NCBI RefSeq assembly: GCF_028769735.1
Contig: NC_088172.1
Location: 66,247,075 to 66,311,074, forward strand
Source: Zonotrichia leucophrys gambelii
Taxonomy: Eukaryota > Chordata > Aves > Passeriformes > Passerellidae
DNA length: 64,000 nucleotides
Direction: 5' to 3'
The notes below the pieces were generated by a model, which saw only the letters and a list, made by a program, of their open reading frames with translations, was not told the DNA's origin and searched no databases. Of the stretch, positions 34,641 through 47,575 are shown piece after piece (the stretch's first letter is position 1; each line of letters starts with the position of its first letter). The translations under genes were made by a program, and so were the position numbers.

Positions 34641-36841
34641 CGAGTGAAAACACTGTAAACGCTGATAACAAACGCTATCTGCTTGGGTTTGCTCGCTTGT
34701 TTTGTTGGTTTATTTGTTTCCCCCAGCAAAGGTAAAAGAGACGAAGTTTTGGGTGAGTAATTTAGAGGGATAAGGCGCCTTTTCCCTGCTTGCGGCAAAA
34801 GCAAGAATCCATACGTCGTTGATCAGGTCAGCACCAGCTCCAACACCAGCATCATCTTCAGTAACATCTTCAGCTGTGTGACCTGCTGGATGCTGGCCAT
34901 CGCTAGCGAAGGTTTCCAGGTAGTGAAATCTGAGTGGCTCAGTGACTCCCTGCAGACATTTTATCCTTGAAGCCTGTGAACAATGTGCAGAAACAAGCAT
35001 TGTGCTGCTGCAGCCAAATTCCTCCTCCTCCAGCTTCTGAAGGACTTTCTCCAAGTCTTATTTTCTGCATACTACTTAAAAGTTTCCTGACTCACTGAGA
35101 CAGGATTTTCCTGATATGTAACTCTTCCTGAGGACATGTCTTTCAGTGAACTCCCACTGCAGAAAGATGCACCTCAAAGCCCTGGGATGCCTACTAAACC
35201 CACTTCATGTTTTGGTGTTTCATCTTCATGCTGCTCTCCTTCTGCAGGGCCTCCTTCTTCTGACGTGGCTGTCCCTTTTGGTTACCCATCTGCCTTGCTT
35301 GTGGCTCTTCTCCACCAGCAGATTTTGGACCATTTCCAAGTTTCTGGTTAGCAGACACCGCTGGGTTACTGATCCCGTTGTCACCACTGTTCCCGGTCCC
35401 ATGACCTGTGCTTTACCCAAAGGCACCTGCCTTTGTTGTTGCCTCACTGGACTGTTAGCCAGGGCAATTGTCACATCCTCATGGATCTGCAGACTCCATT
35501 CCTAGTCTTCTTTGCTCCCACCCATCCGTTTGCTTCCTGGCCAAGGACTGATAGAAACCTCTTGGTTTCTTTGTTCCATGGGATATCATTCCCCTGGAGG
35601 CTGCAGCAGGCAATTGAGAGAAACTATATGCAATTATTGTTTTCCACAGGCCATTTCCGTCAACTCACCTCTCCTGCCTCCTGGTTTCTTTAGTTTGATC
35701 CCATTTATTTGTTCTGCATTACTTGGATGTGTTCCTTGCAGTCCTTCCCCAAGCTATCCTGGTTTTGTGCTGCAGTAGGCTGCCTTGCAAAGACCTCAGG
35801 GTCACAGGGCATAAACAGACAGTTGAGACAGAGATGCTCTGGAGTTTTCAGAGCTCTGGAGCCCCCAGGTGAGTGCAGGCTGCCTGTCATATGTCCATGA
35901 AGGTGTCACCCACCATTCCAGTTAGTACCACTGACATGTGGGGTGTAGCCTTCCACAAGCACCCCCATCCTGAATAGCTGCACCTGGATCAGAGACTGAG
36001 CTCTACATTTACACCCAAATGTAATTTCCTGCTTGTTCATGAATCCAGAGCATCGAACTTTTCTACGTTTTTTTAACTTCATGCCCTGCATGAAGCATTC
36101 CTTCATGTAGATTATCCTCTTCCATAATTTTCCCTTTTTATTCCAAATTAAACCAAACTTTTTTTCTTATCATATTCTGGAAGCACATTGTAGCTAGATA
36201 AAATGAGAAAGATTTCATCTCAAAAGTGTATGGAAAATTGATGTCTTCTATGGTACATTTACAATGTAAGGCCCTGTATTAGTTGAATGGAAATCTGGGG
36301 TAACAAAGCTGAGGTCACAATTTAATTAGTCTAATTCAGGGAACAGTTTGACTCACTAATTCCAACTTTCAGCTGAACAACTCAAAATTCCCTTGGGCCA
36401 TACCCTTAGGAAACCAGCACCCGTTATTTAATTGGTTTGCTAAGATGGTGCCACTCAAGATCCAGCCTGTCAGCAGACTGGATCTGTCGAAGGCTCACAT
36501 GCCCCAGCACATTTCTTCATGGCAATGTTGCAATTTTGCTAGATTCATACAGCTCTTAAGACATGCTTTTTAAAGCCAGCTTACCCTTTTATGCCTAAAA
36601 ATAATTGCAGGTGGGGTTTATAATTGCTAGGACAAGTTGCAACTCTTGCACAGCAAAATACCCAACTGCCTCTGCAAGTCTAGTGCCAGGAAATATTCCA
36701 GTGCAAGAGCATTGTTAGCAGCTCAAGAGCTCAAAAGTTAGGAAAGGTGAGATCAAAAGTAGTCCCTACACACAAAGATCAATACAATATGGACATTTTG
36801 ATTATACTCTATCACATAAAAATGTAACTTAGCATCACATT
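34641..36841. other. Open-frame-rich region of unknown nature
   Basis: Frames of 60 to 119 codons lie on both strands. On the minus strand several consecutive segments (about 36107-35906, 35890-35705, 35640-35190 with a few stops, and 35054-34710) have a polar, Lys/Gln/Glu-rich, protein-like composition. One such frame, ending near 35190, closes in a basic stretch followed by a stop. They are in different frames and I recognise no family. This could be a decayed gene, a 3' UTR or simply GC-richer DNA. No poly(A) tail or intron signals settle it. Confidence 0.2.
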
Positions 36842-36922
36842 TAGTCCTGCTTTGAGCAGGGCTTGGACCAGGTGACCTTTGAGACTCTCTCTAAGCCAAA
36901 GTATGTTATGATATATCATAAA
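36842..36922 (+). mobile_element. Degraded CR1 LINE 3' end
   Basis: CCTGCTTTGAGCAGGGCTTG followed by GGACCAGGTGACCTTTGAGA and a decayed TATGTTATGATAT tail follows the order of a CR1 3' end (TTGGACTAGATGACCTCCAG, then ATTCTATGATTC). Divergence is high, so it is an old insertion. No coding part remains. Confidence 0.6.
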
Positions 36923-39563
36923 GATTTTTTGTATAATTTTTGCTTCACCAGTGTATCTTGCTGTGAGGAACAATTCTCTTGGGCCCTGGATATCTGAATT
37001 CCACAGCTCCTTTCCAACCAGTCCAGTTCTGCATAGTCCTTCCATTTCCTTTTAATTCATTGCCTGATAATTTCAGTGGGTGCCTCTTAGTCCCTAATGC
37101 AATAAGTAGGTGCATAATTGTTCTGTTTTCCATACCTCTCATGGTGCTTTGTGTTTTACTTGTATTTCCTTCTCAATCACCTTTTTTAATAGCCCATGAG
37201 ATTAGTGAAGAGCTGAATACATCAGTGGTTTTACTGAGTTAGTAACACTCAGGTGAATTCCCATTTCACATGTTGTTAAACTACAATTCACATTTCCAGC
37301 TCATGCTGGGTGCAGCACAGTCTTTCTTCTCCATACTTCTCATCCCTGCCCTGGGTCCCTAAGGGTGCTGTTCCACAGCCCCTGTGCTTGATCCAAATCT
37401 GCCCTGATGTAATCCCTCTCTCTGTCACTGGCTTTCTTCTCTGCTCCCTCCCCATGAGGCCACACCGTCTGTTGCCATCTGCTCAGGGATCTTAACCAAA
37501 TGCAGACTCTTTGCATTAACCAACTGCAGACTATTTCCTTTATTTGTGGGGTTATTTTTTCTCCTGTTCGGGTTTCCGAGCTCAGCCACTAAGGGGCAGA
37601 GGAGCTGGATGGCCGGGAGGGCAGGGATGGCCAGGAGGGCAGGGATGCAGGAGCTGGATGGGCAGGACCACGGTGGTGCTCACAGACTCCTCTGGGAGTT
37701 CCTCACACCACCAGGAGGGTCTGGCTTGCTGAGAGTGTCTGAAACAGTTCCTGCCTTTAATACTTGATCCCAGCTCTGCTCTCAAAATCATCAGCTGTGC
37801 CACAAGCACTGCACAGACACTCACAGAAGAGCTGTCTCAAACCACTAATTTAAAGCCTAACATCTAAATTACTAATTCCAGGTTAGCTTTAACAAGCCAA
37901 ACCAGGCTACAGCAATATCATACATCATAAACTGAGAGAAATTAAATATCTTTTCTTCATGAGATGTTTCTATTAGTGACAATGGTGCTTCCAGCTACCA
38001 TAAAAAGTAGTTTGGACCTAATTTATACAGAGAAGGAACCTAATTTCATCAAGATTGTGTGACTTTTTATTTCCCAAAGGAATATTAAATTACACTTGTA
38101 ACTTTGACCAAAGCAGAAGTTGCATCTTATATGTTTATATCTTTTACTGTGTGTAGCAGGGAGTATGAGAGATAAACAATGTGGAAAGATGAGAACCTGT
38201 CAGATGCCCATCCTACAAAGCAAGACGTATCCAGTCCAAAAAGATGCTCTTATAACCTGCTGATTTTTGTTCCATTTCAAATTAGGGCAGGGACTGTGCT
38301 GAAGCATGGGTCAGAGTAAGATTTTACACCTTCCTTCACAGAACATCATTCTCCCTGTCAGAAAGCTTCCAACATGATGAAACAAAGTCAGGAAAACTGG
38401 GGGAAATTGCATTTTCTTCCCTTTTTAAAATTATTTACACTATTCCAAGTGACTATCAAGCATGACTGTGGTGCGTTAGGAGCACACACTTGAAAATGGA
38501 AATGAGGAAGCCACATAAGGAATGCCACAATCCTTAAAGGTGAGAGACACGTGGCCAAGCACAGGACACAGAGAGAGAGACAGGTAAGCACCCAGCTGGA
38601 AAAACAGGCACTCACTGTATATTTTACTGGCTCAACTTAAGTAAAACAGCATCAGCTCAGATGTCAGCCTGCCAAAGAGAGAAAGCTTTCCGGAACAAGA
38701 TCACCCTTTCAGCCTGTGTTTATAGAGTCCCAAGGTTAAGAGGCACTTGGTTCATAGCTCCTGGGAGCTACCACAGCACTGAAAAATAAACATAAATAAT
38801 GTCATTAAGAAAATTCTTCTGAAGTCCATGTCTCATTTTGAGAGCCCCACATGATGCACATTTCCCTCTGGGATTAATATTTCCATTAAATCTGAGCCTT
38901 GGCATTTGCCCTCCTGAAGAGAATGTTTATTTAAAATTTCCTCTGGCCTTCAGGACAGGACTAGTAGCAGCCCCAGCTGCCTGGCTGCATGCCAGCAGAC
39001 CACGTTCCCCTCCTGTGTCCCCAGCCACGAGAGCTGTCACAGCCAGGACAGCAGCTCTCATTGCATTATCACACAGCTCGGTCATTTCGCAGTATTTTGG
39101 TAGACCTTGGAAAGCAAAGGGACCAGAATGTGCCTGCAAAGGCAAGGGAGGCAGGAGGAGAGCCCTAGACCATGAGTATGAAACTATGCAGTTGTGCTGC
39201 CTCCCAGAGCAGGCAATGCCTTTATCTGGTGCTGCTGATAACATCTCTGGTTTAGTGCCGCTCTACTTCTCCGTGTCATCCTTCCTCTTCAACTCTTTAA
39301 ACAGATTATGGGGTGGGAGCCAAGCCTGAAGGAAACAGCTTCAGCAATTTACTAGCAAAAAAGTGCTGCTATGTAGGGACTGACTGACTGGGCAGTGCTC
39401 ACTGGTGTCTCAGAGAGGACTGAGAAGAGAACATCCCAAAGGAGCCTGCAGGAGACCTCAGTAGGCAAACACACTGCCTTCGTATCCAACCTCTGGCTGA
39501 AAAATTGTCAGCCCCTGAATAAGATGCATCTCTTTTGCCTTATCTTTTCCAAAACACTTATTA
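36923..39563. other. Unique non-coding DNA, no gene seen
   Basis: A small GC-rich minisatellite lies at 37601-37661. The longest frames (38838-39329 plus, 163 codons; 38927-39244 minus) overlap each other and show no domain, so I do not call a gene. GC content is raised at about 38940-39180. Confidence 0.5.
37601..37661. repeat. Small GC-rich minisatellite (18-bp unit)
   Basis: GGATGGCCGGGAGGGCAG at 37607-37624 repeats with one change at 37625-37642. The flanking word GGAGCTGGATGG occurs at both 37601-37612 and 37650-37661. It looks like replication slippage in a G-rich strand. Confidence 0.85.
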
Positions 39564-39760
39564 TCAGAGAATCAGAGAATCAGAGAATCAGAGAATTATT
39601 TGGGTGAGACCTTATAATGTCTTCTAGTTCCAACCCCTCTGCCATGGGCAGGGACACCTTCCACTACTCCAGGCTGCACAAAGCCCAGTCCAGCCTGGCC
39701 TTGAGCACTTCCAGGGATGGGGCATTCATGCTGTGTTCCAACCTGTTCCAGTGCCTCCCT
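39564..39760 (-). mobile_element. CR1 LINE 3' fragment, reversed
   Basis: The plus strand starts with four copies of TCAGAGAA (the reversed CR1 terminal octamer tail). It then reads CTAGTTCCAACCCCTCTGCC, ATGGGCAGGGACACCTTCCA, GGCCTTGAGCACTTCCAGGG and AACCTGTTCCAGTGCCTC, the reversed CR1 3' region. It is 5'-truncated at about 39760, as is usual for LINE copies, and has no coding capacity. Confidence 0.93.
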
Positions 39761-42700
39761 CATAGAAGCATTATCAGTAACTATAATCCTTGATAATCTT
39801 ATTACCCATCATCAGCCCCTCAGTTTCACACAGGCCTTAATGAGACAAAAATGGCAGCTTATGTCCAGTGAGGACTATTTCAAAAGTGTTTAGAAATGTC
39901 TGGACCCGGCAAATAAATCCACATGCATTACATATTTATCCAAGTAGAGTAACTTTTGTCTTGGGGGTCTGTTCTTTCACATTTCAGTATGTTGGTAGTA
40001 TAATTACTAACATCACTGTTGTTCCTGTCAGTTTGAATGAGGGTGCATATCCTTGCAGAGCACATATCTGCAGACAGCGCTACCCAGCCTGCTTTTGTTC
40101 ATTTGAAAGAGGTCTGCAGCTTTGGTTTGAAGGGCTTGACCTCATCCTAAACTTCAGAGATGTCCAAGAGTGATATATCTAGTGGTTGAGTCTGTTGAGT
40201 GAAGCAGGAGTAGTCCTGATGAGTGGCTAACAATGCTTTTAACCAGATTGTCAGGTACAATTAGATTTATTGACTGACTTTACCCCACGTTGTTTGCCAG
40301 TGAGTTGAATGCACATAGTGCTATTTGCTATCTTATCACATTGTTGAGTGAGGCTATAAAATAAAAGGAAACTATAATGAATGTATACCTTTAACAGTCT
40401 TTACAGCTAAGAAGAGGGGTCCAGCATCTGGACACTCCTACAGTAGATCCTCTGGAGATGTCCATATCCTGTTTTGAAGAGAACTATTTTTGCCTACACA
40501 ATATGCTCCCACTGGCTATCATAAAACAAACATATTTATTATCTGACTTGCCTGATTTCCATACACTTCAGTATCTTGCTAATATTAACATACTTCGCAT
40601 ATTTCCACTTAGTAAACAAAGCTTGTAGGAGCAGCAAAATGATAATAAAATAGTAATCTATTTGTTTGTGACAATTCTCGGCTGAGGGTGGCAATGTTTA
40701 CTTGGTTAACAATCTCTCAGATATTAGTAGGGCTCACAATAGAACAGACAACAAGAAAGAGAGTGGGAACATCACATACTGTTGAAATTTCAGGGTGATT
40801 TGTAGTGGCACAGTGTTTGTATCCTACTGAGGATTCATTTTCTACTGGTAAATAAAAGACAACAGGAAAAGATCAGGCTAGATTTTGAGACTACAGCCTC
40901 TAAACCACACCTTCAGATGGGGTCAGCTCCACCAACTTGAGCAAAGGTGTGACAGTCCACATGAAAGGAGGAAACTCTGTCCCTTTGGACAAAAGATCGC
41001 TTTCAACAGCAGAATAGTTAATCAGCCTGCAAATGTCTCATCTCCAACAGCTAGATCTCAGCATGGGTTATGATCACCCTTCCCCGGTTATTCCTCCAAA
41101 ATGAAGGGCCCTCACTAATGTGGGAATAATTTACAGCTTTATAAGCACTGTGTTTTGCACTGTCCTTCAATGCCTCTCTCTAAGGCCTCCCTGGAAGGAA
41201 AGGGGAGCTTACTTGCCATGCTTACTTCCAGAGCCTGGCAAGCAGTCAGTCTAAAATATTCTTTGACCAGTGTTAATCAACTTCAGCAAGCATTCTGGTG
41301 CTGCAGTGTGCAATGCCAAGGCAATTCTTTCCCTTATCGATCCCATAAGGATTTAGACCAGGATGCAGAAACAAAGGAGCGGGGAACAAGGAGGTGGAGC
41401 TGGGAGATGGGTGGACCCCTGAGGACAGCGGTGTTCAAACACCTTTAGAAAGGGATTAGCAGTATCAGCTCCTGGAGGGGGAAAGCCACAAAAATGCCAA
41501 GCATTAAAGGTTTTGAAAAAGATTTTTTTCACAGCTTCCCCTCCACCTCTCCCATTCAACCTACTGTAGACTTTGCAGCTCTAATCTGGTGAGTGGCTCA
41601 CCTCCAAGTCTCTTGACTGTGGTCCGGCCTCTCTCTGTAAGACACTGGATGCCATTGTTCCTCACACATTGTTGCAGCCATTATTCCTTGGCCTAACATT
41701 TAGAAATATAAATCAGCCAGAGATAAAGGGTGATTGAAACAATAATAATTGTACAGTAGTGAAAGCTTTTTCTTATTCACCATAATGAAATGTCAGAGAG
41801 AGCAGACTGAGAATAATGAAACTATGGGAGGAATAAATCCAGATCAAAAATGCTGGAAAGATTCTAAAACAAGAGAATCCAGATGTGGAGACAGAAGTGC
41901 ACATTTATGGGACTCAGACTCACTGCACGGTGCATCTTTAGAAGCATTGTAGGGAAAAGAGACAATTTGCACAGAAAATGTGTTAATGCTTTGGAAAGTT
42001 TTGACATATTTTTTGTGCCTTTATTATCAAAATGGGAAAAAGTGTTAATAGGGGAACAATCTAAAGAGGTATGGAAGAGGAAGAAGGATTAAGAGGCAGT
42101 AAATTACCTCTGATTCTCAGGGAGGGAATAATCACAGAGAGAAAATCTGAGAGAGCAATACTGTGCCCCACTGTGCCTATCAGCTGCTTTTCTAGTCAAG
42201 GCCTGTTAGCCTTGGGCATTCTCACCAGCAGTACCAATGTGTGGGCAGACATGCACAGACCACATGGCCTTGACAGAGAATTGCTGACTCTTTGTTGTTT
42301 GGCTGAATTCTAAACAAGAGCAATGAAAGGCAAAAAGGAGCATGAGGCAACAGAGCTGTGTGGATATGGCTGCAATTCTCAGTTGCAGTCCCACAGCACA
42401 GAGGGTTCCTGATCAGCAGTGAATGATCCCCATGTGTCCTCCCAAACAGTGTACAACATTCTCCTTCTCCCTTTCTTGCCACAAGGCCTCATTCCTGCAG
42501 ATTTGTTGGAAGTAGGAGGTAAGCAAGCTGAAGGTGCCAACTGGATGTATAGAATGGCCTTTAGCCAGTTTCTTGGCCCCTAGCTATGCTGTAAATACCA
42601 TAGCAGCATGGCCACGTGATGCTTGGAGCTCTGCCAGTGGCTGAGGCTCTTACTGCTGACCACCCATTATGGACAGCTTAAGATACACTAAGCTGTAACA

Positions 42701-44071
42701 TGAACTAAGAACATGAACCAGGAAAAGGCATCCAGAGCAAGTAATCCCTCCCACTCCTTTAGTTTTTGTCTAAATGTCGTAAGAGATGCTAACTGGAAAG
42801 CTGCAGAGATGTTTCTGAGACAGCAGCTAGGCACACTGAAGTGTGTTTAAGTTAATAGTAATTTTAAAATTACTGAAGCCAAGTTTTCTTAACATGCAGT
42901 GGTGGTTTGAGAGAGTATCCCTATTCTACATAATACTTTGCTATCTCAATCAGGTTTAGACCTGGTAGAAAAACTTATCTTTTGAGGTTTACCAATGAAT
43001 GACTACTAGCAATAACTAAATACAGCCCCCCTTTTAGTAGTAGAAGGGCACTTAGAACAATCATTTAGCCTTTCTGTGAAAAATTACCAACTTCATCAAA
43101 GCCAGTTATTTATGACTTATGAATAAGACCTCTGTTTGCAAAAAAAAAACCCCAAAAACCAAGAACCCTAGCTTGTCTGGCAACAAGCCTGTAATTATTC
43201 AGAGTTTTGTGTGGGTGTGGTGAATCAGTGAAGCATACTCCCTGTATTTATTTAACAAATAAGTACACCTCTAGCGTATTTGGCTGCCAACTCACGATAA
43301 TAATGAAGTTTGCTTCTGAACTTACTCATCTTGCCTAAGGAAGGGCAAAAACCAGATCAAACATACTTGAATCAAGCTGCCCCTGCACATTTTCCAATTT
43401 GCCCTTATTTCAAACTTTGAGTTCCAGCCATCTTTGGGAGGAAATGCCTCGCAGCATTCTGTGTGTAAAGATGTAATCTTTGAACAAATCTGCTGGTTTC
43501 AATTCCAGGTGAGCTACTTTTAACACCAAGTAGCTGGAACTCAGGATTAGAGCCCTCTGGGCAGTAGCCACATGGCTCTGGAAGGCACACCACAGAGATT
43601 TTGCCATAGCAACAAAGTGAAGAGCATTAGCTCTTGAATTCTGAAGATCAATAAAACTCTGTCTCCCACAAAATTCCTCTTTCAACATACCTACTTTTAG
43701 TCACTCAGCTTCAGCCATGGGGTGGGAGATAATGTTTTAATGTTCCTGGTCAACCTTACTCCATAACAAATCAAGATGTTCTCCTTAAGACATAAGAAAC
43801 ATTGGCAAAACATATAACTACACTCAGATATAGAAAAGAACTGCCTTATTTTTTTACCAAGCCAGGACATGTCATTTGCAGAATGTGCTCACACAGGAGC
43901 TGCACACATATGTTGACAGGTTGTACAAAAATTATCAGATGGGTGAACCAGGGACATTAATGCATGTATTGCTTCAGCAGGCGTTCTGTGCCTCAAAACA
44001 TGTGTTGCTGCAGTTCATTAAATTCTAGGCACACTAGGGAGTGTGATAGGGAAAAATTCCACACTGATCAT
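39761..44071. other. Unique non-coding DNA, no gene seen
   Basis: Open frames are at most about 100 codons without domains. An A-run followed by CCCCAAAAACC lies at about 43140-43165. No repeat family, RNA gene or exon is recognised. Confidence 0.5.
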
Positions 44072-44360
44072 CAAATCACAGAATTGCCTGGGTTGGAAGG
44101 GACCTTGAAGATCATCTAGTTCCCAACCTTGTCCAGTTGTCCTGGGCAAGAACAACTTTAATTAGACCAGGTTGCTCAGAGCTCCATCCAACTTGGCCTT
44201 GAACACTTCCGCGGATGGGGAATCCACAACTTTTCTGGGCAACCTGTTCCAGTCCCTCACCAACCTCAGCAAATAATTTTTTCTGTATAAATAATCTAAA
44301 CCTGCTCTCCTTCAATTCAAACCATTTCCCTTTGTCTGTCATGATATGCCCTTGTTGAGG
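44072..44360 (-). mobile_element. CR1 LINE 3' fragment, reversed
   Basis: Plus-strand order: ATCACAGAATTGCCTGGGTT, GGAAGGGACCTTGAAGATCA, CAGGTTGCTCAGAGCTCCAT, GGCCTTGAACACTTCC, AACCTGTTCCAGTCCCTCAC, then CTTTGTCTGTCATGATATGC. This is a reversed CR1 3' region of about 289 bp. The single surviving octamer unit and scattered changes suggest moderate age. The 5' truncation lies at about 44360. Confidence 0.95.
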
Positions 44361-47300
44361 ATAGAACCATTCTTCAGATTACTGGGAATGCCTACACATT
44401 GGAATTGAGAATGCATACACTACTGGGAATGCCTGGTGTGAGGAGAGGAGATCTGGAAAAGTTGCCCACAAGTTGCCCACATTGTGGGAATGCCTCCTCC
44501 AGAGCCCCAAATATTTTTTAGTATATTTTGAGAAGGAAAGTCTTTTGAAACATTCAGAAGTCACACCTCTTGAGTTTTGTTCTTATTTCAGGTAACGCCT
44601 ACAGTAGAAAATGCCTGTAGTGGGAATTACAGCTCAGATTTGCAGTCATTGTCAGATAAAGTTTCTGTAGATCAAGAATGTAACCACCTGTAGTTGCTTC
44701 CCTGCCCCACTGCCGTGGTCAAATGTAAAGCCTGACCTCTGCTTCAGGAAGCTGTGATTGGATATGATGGTACAAACTCCTGGAGCTTGTCCCTTCTCTT
44801 GGCAATCAGAGTTCCCACAGAAGGAGAGCTGGCAGAACAGGTAGCCTGTCCTTGCTGAAGTGCCCCATTCAGCACTCCAAGTTCAGTCAGTCATTATTGA
44901 CAGAGCCTGAGCAAGGCTGGCTGGGGAGCAAGCAGAGCATCTGTCCTGCCACTGCCCTGCAGGGAGGAATGGGTGCTCCGCAGGGAAGGTGGGAGCAGGC
45001 AGCTGAAGCCAGGGCAGCTTCAACAGGGGACATTGAGCTCTCCCTTGTGCTCAAGGCAGTGATGAGTTTGGGCTCCCAAGGTCAGACCCAGCCCAGATAT
45101 CACAGAGGAGACTGCTGGCTCTGTGATTGCAGCAGATTGTTTCTCCTGACACAGCAGTGTGCTGGCTCTCCTGTCTAATCTTTTCCATTGTTTTTCTTAA
45201 AGTTTGCTATTGGAATAGGAAAGGTCACAATGTACTATCAGACACAGACGGGACATTATGAGTGTTTATATGTAAGCTGGAGAATGCACTCTGTGTTCAT
45301 CTTGGGGAAATCTGAGACTGTGTCTATTCAATGTCTCCTTTTTGTACTTTTTTTTTTGTCTTGAAGTACATACATGTTTGGTCTCAAAGGCTGACAAACA
45401 TTGGTCTCAGTCTGCTTATAACTCTGTTCTTTGCCAGCATGCCAACATCATCACAGAATCCTTCATCCTAACCTCCTGCTACTTATAGTATTGTTGGAAA
45501 TATATGGCTACAAAGTCACCCTAGAGACATATATTACTGCCTAGCCAGGTTCAGTTTGTGTTTTAATACAGATAGTTTAGTTCTGCTTTTAAGAGCTGAT
45601 TTCAAATTAAGACTTTAGTTCCCTAACTAACTATTTCAGTTTAAGTCTCTCCAAGGGATCCATCATTGTGAGAAAACTGCTTAAAGTATTTAAAGGTAAG
45701 ATTTATTGTACCCAAGGCAGCTATGCTTTCCTTGTTCTCTTTCTGTACTGTGCCTGTCTGGCATTTTATTACACTTCTTTATTCCTTTTTATCTTCTTCC
45801 TTTACTCCATCTCCAGTAACTGAAATGGATATCAGATACAGCACAAACACTACAGGCAACACAGAGTAGTTGGAATTTCTGGGATTTCTGTCTCCTCTTG
45901 CCTGTCCACCAGCTATTTCAAGATGGAGCAGTGTTCAGAGTGCCACTGAGAGGCATGTTTGCTCCAGTGCTCATCCTCATGGGCCCCAGCTGTGCAATGC
46001 TCATTGCCTAGGCTGGAGCACAGCTTCAGGACACTCTCCCACTCCAGTACTGCAGCACAGCCCATCTGCCCAGGGCTCATTCAAAGCTGAAGTTTGTTGT
46101 GAACAGGACTGCTGAGCCAGAGTTGGGCTGTTAGCCCCGTAGATGAATGGGTTAAGTGGCTCCAAATCTTCCTTATTTTCAAGTTTGCCTCTTCTCTTTT
46201 TTCCTGAGATATTGCAGGTAGTACAGATACATTTGAGAGGCGATGTGATAAAAATACTAATAAGATAAACCCACTGAACAATATCGTCCTGAGTGGAAAA
46301 CAACTGGCCATTGTTTCAGCCTCCTCCTCTGCTTTCTTATCTTGTGTGAAAAATACCTGTGGTTCTCAGAGCACAAGCATGCAAGATAGAGTGAGGCCAG
46401 GTCTGCAGCACAGGCTTCTTCTTGGCAATGATACATCTGCCAAAGGTGTGAAGGGCAGTGTTCCCTGACAGACACAACCGTGCTGGTCAGGAGCTCCTCC
46501 ACACGTACGTCTATATCAACAAATCTGTGCTTTCTCTGATTTTAACCACAGAGTTGTTGATCAAATCTGGTGTGTATTAGTCTGGTATTATGACTGGATT
46601 TACCAGGGCTGCATGGGAGGCTGTCACCCCAGTGCAGTGCCACCAGAGCATGAGGCTCTTGACTCCCACACCAGGCCTGGGGATGGGCTTGGAGGGAAGG
46701 TGGGGTCCTCATCTCCCCTACTGCTCTCTTTGAGTCTTTGGAGGGAAAGCATTTGTGTCTGTCCTGTGCAAACATCTTGCAGGAGTGACGACAGACGAGA
46801 CCTGTGTGAGAAATTGGGATGGCAGCAAAACCAGGGTGTGATTCTGAGTCTGTACATCCTCCTCCTTGACAGAGTGCACAGGCACGTGTGTGGAGTCACA
46901 CACTCACATTGGGGTGACTGATTGGCTCACAGGTTTACAAAGCCTAGACCTTGCTCTCACAGATCTCACCAGCTGCCAGCAATGCCCCTTCATTCCACAG
47001 AAGCTACTTTTTTTCTCTCCTTCTTTTCCACTGCTGCCCAAGAGAGTGTTGTTCAGCATGAAATGCATCAGCCCTGTGCCAGGCACAAATCCCAGACATC
47101 TGTGGAGAGGAGCAGAACAGAAAAGCCTTCAGTGAAGGCACTGGAAAAATATTTGTATCTTTAGCTGTACTGTTAAAAAAAGAGGAAACAAAAGGAAGAT
47201 TACAGTTTTGACAAAATTCAGGTCTGAGCTTCTTGCTCAGAAGTCTTGCTCAGACTTCTTGCACATCTTTCTGAACTCCTAGGACTATAGCTGAAGCCTG

Positions 47301-47521
47301 TGAGTAAACACATCTTACACATGTAAGACTCCCAGACAGATTTGGTAGCATAATTACCTCAGCAGCCAAAAATGAAAGAGCCCTGTTCCTTGCTTGTAAA
47401 TTGTGTCATTTTCATAATATCTTTAAACATAATAGTGTTAAGTTACTTTTATGCAGTTATGTCCTGCAGCCGCATTTGGGAAGAGGCCATGTGTAACCAA
47501 GGAGGGAATTTATAGGGAATA
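44361..47521. other. Unique non-coding DNA, no gene seen
   Basis: An irregular repeat cluster occupies the first 140 bp. Overlapping open frames at 46001-47164 lie on both strands and have no domain. A small CTTGCTCAGA duplication lies near 47231-47255. No gene is supported. Confidence 0.5.
44383..44495. repeat. Irregular short repeats beside the CR1 truncation point
   Basis: TGGGAATGCCT occurs at 44383-44393, 44424-44434 and 44485-44495. AGTTGCCCAC is directly duplicated at 44460-44469 and 44471-44480. Spacing is uneven (41 and 61 bp), so this is not a clean tandem array. Confidence 0.8.
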
Positions 47522-47575
47522 GAAATATATTTTTATATATATATATATATGAATATATTTTATAAATATATTCAT
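47522..47575. repeat. (AT)n-rich tract with imperfect palindromes
   Basis: TA repeats are followed by GAATATATTTTATAAATATATTC, which is largely self-complementary. It could form a cruciform. No associated element is seen. Confidence 0.93.

Noticed and set aside
38838..39329. Plus-strand open frame of 163 codons in a GC-richer patch
   Set aside because: It overlaps a 105-codon minus-strand frame, shows no domain, and both are explained by local GC content.
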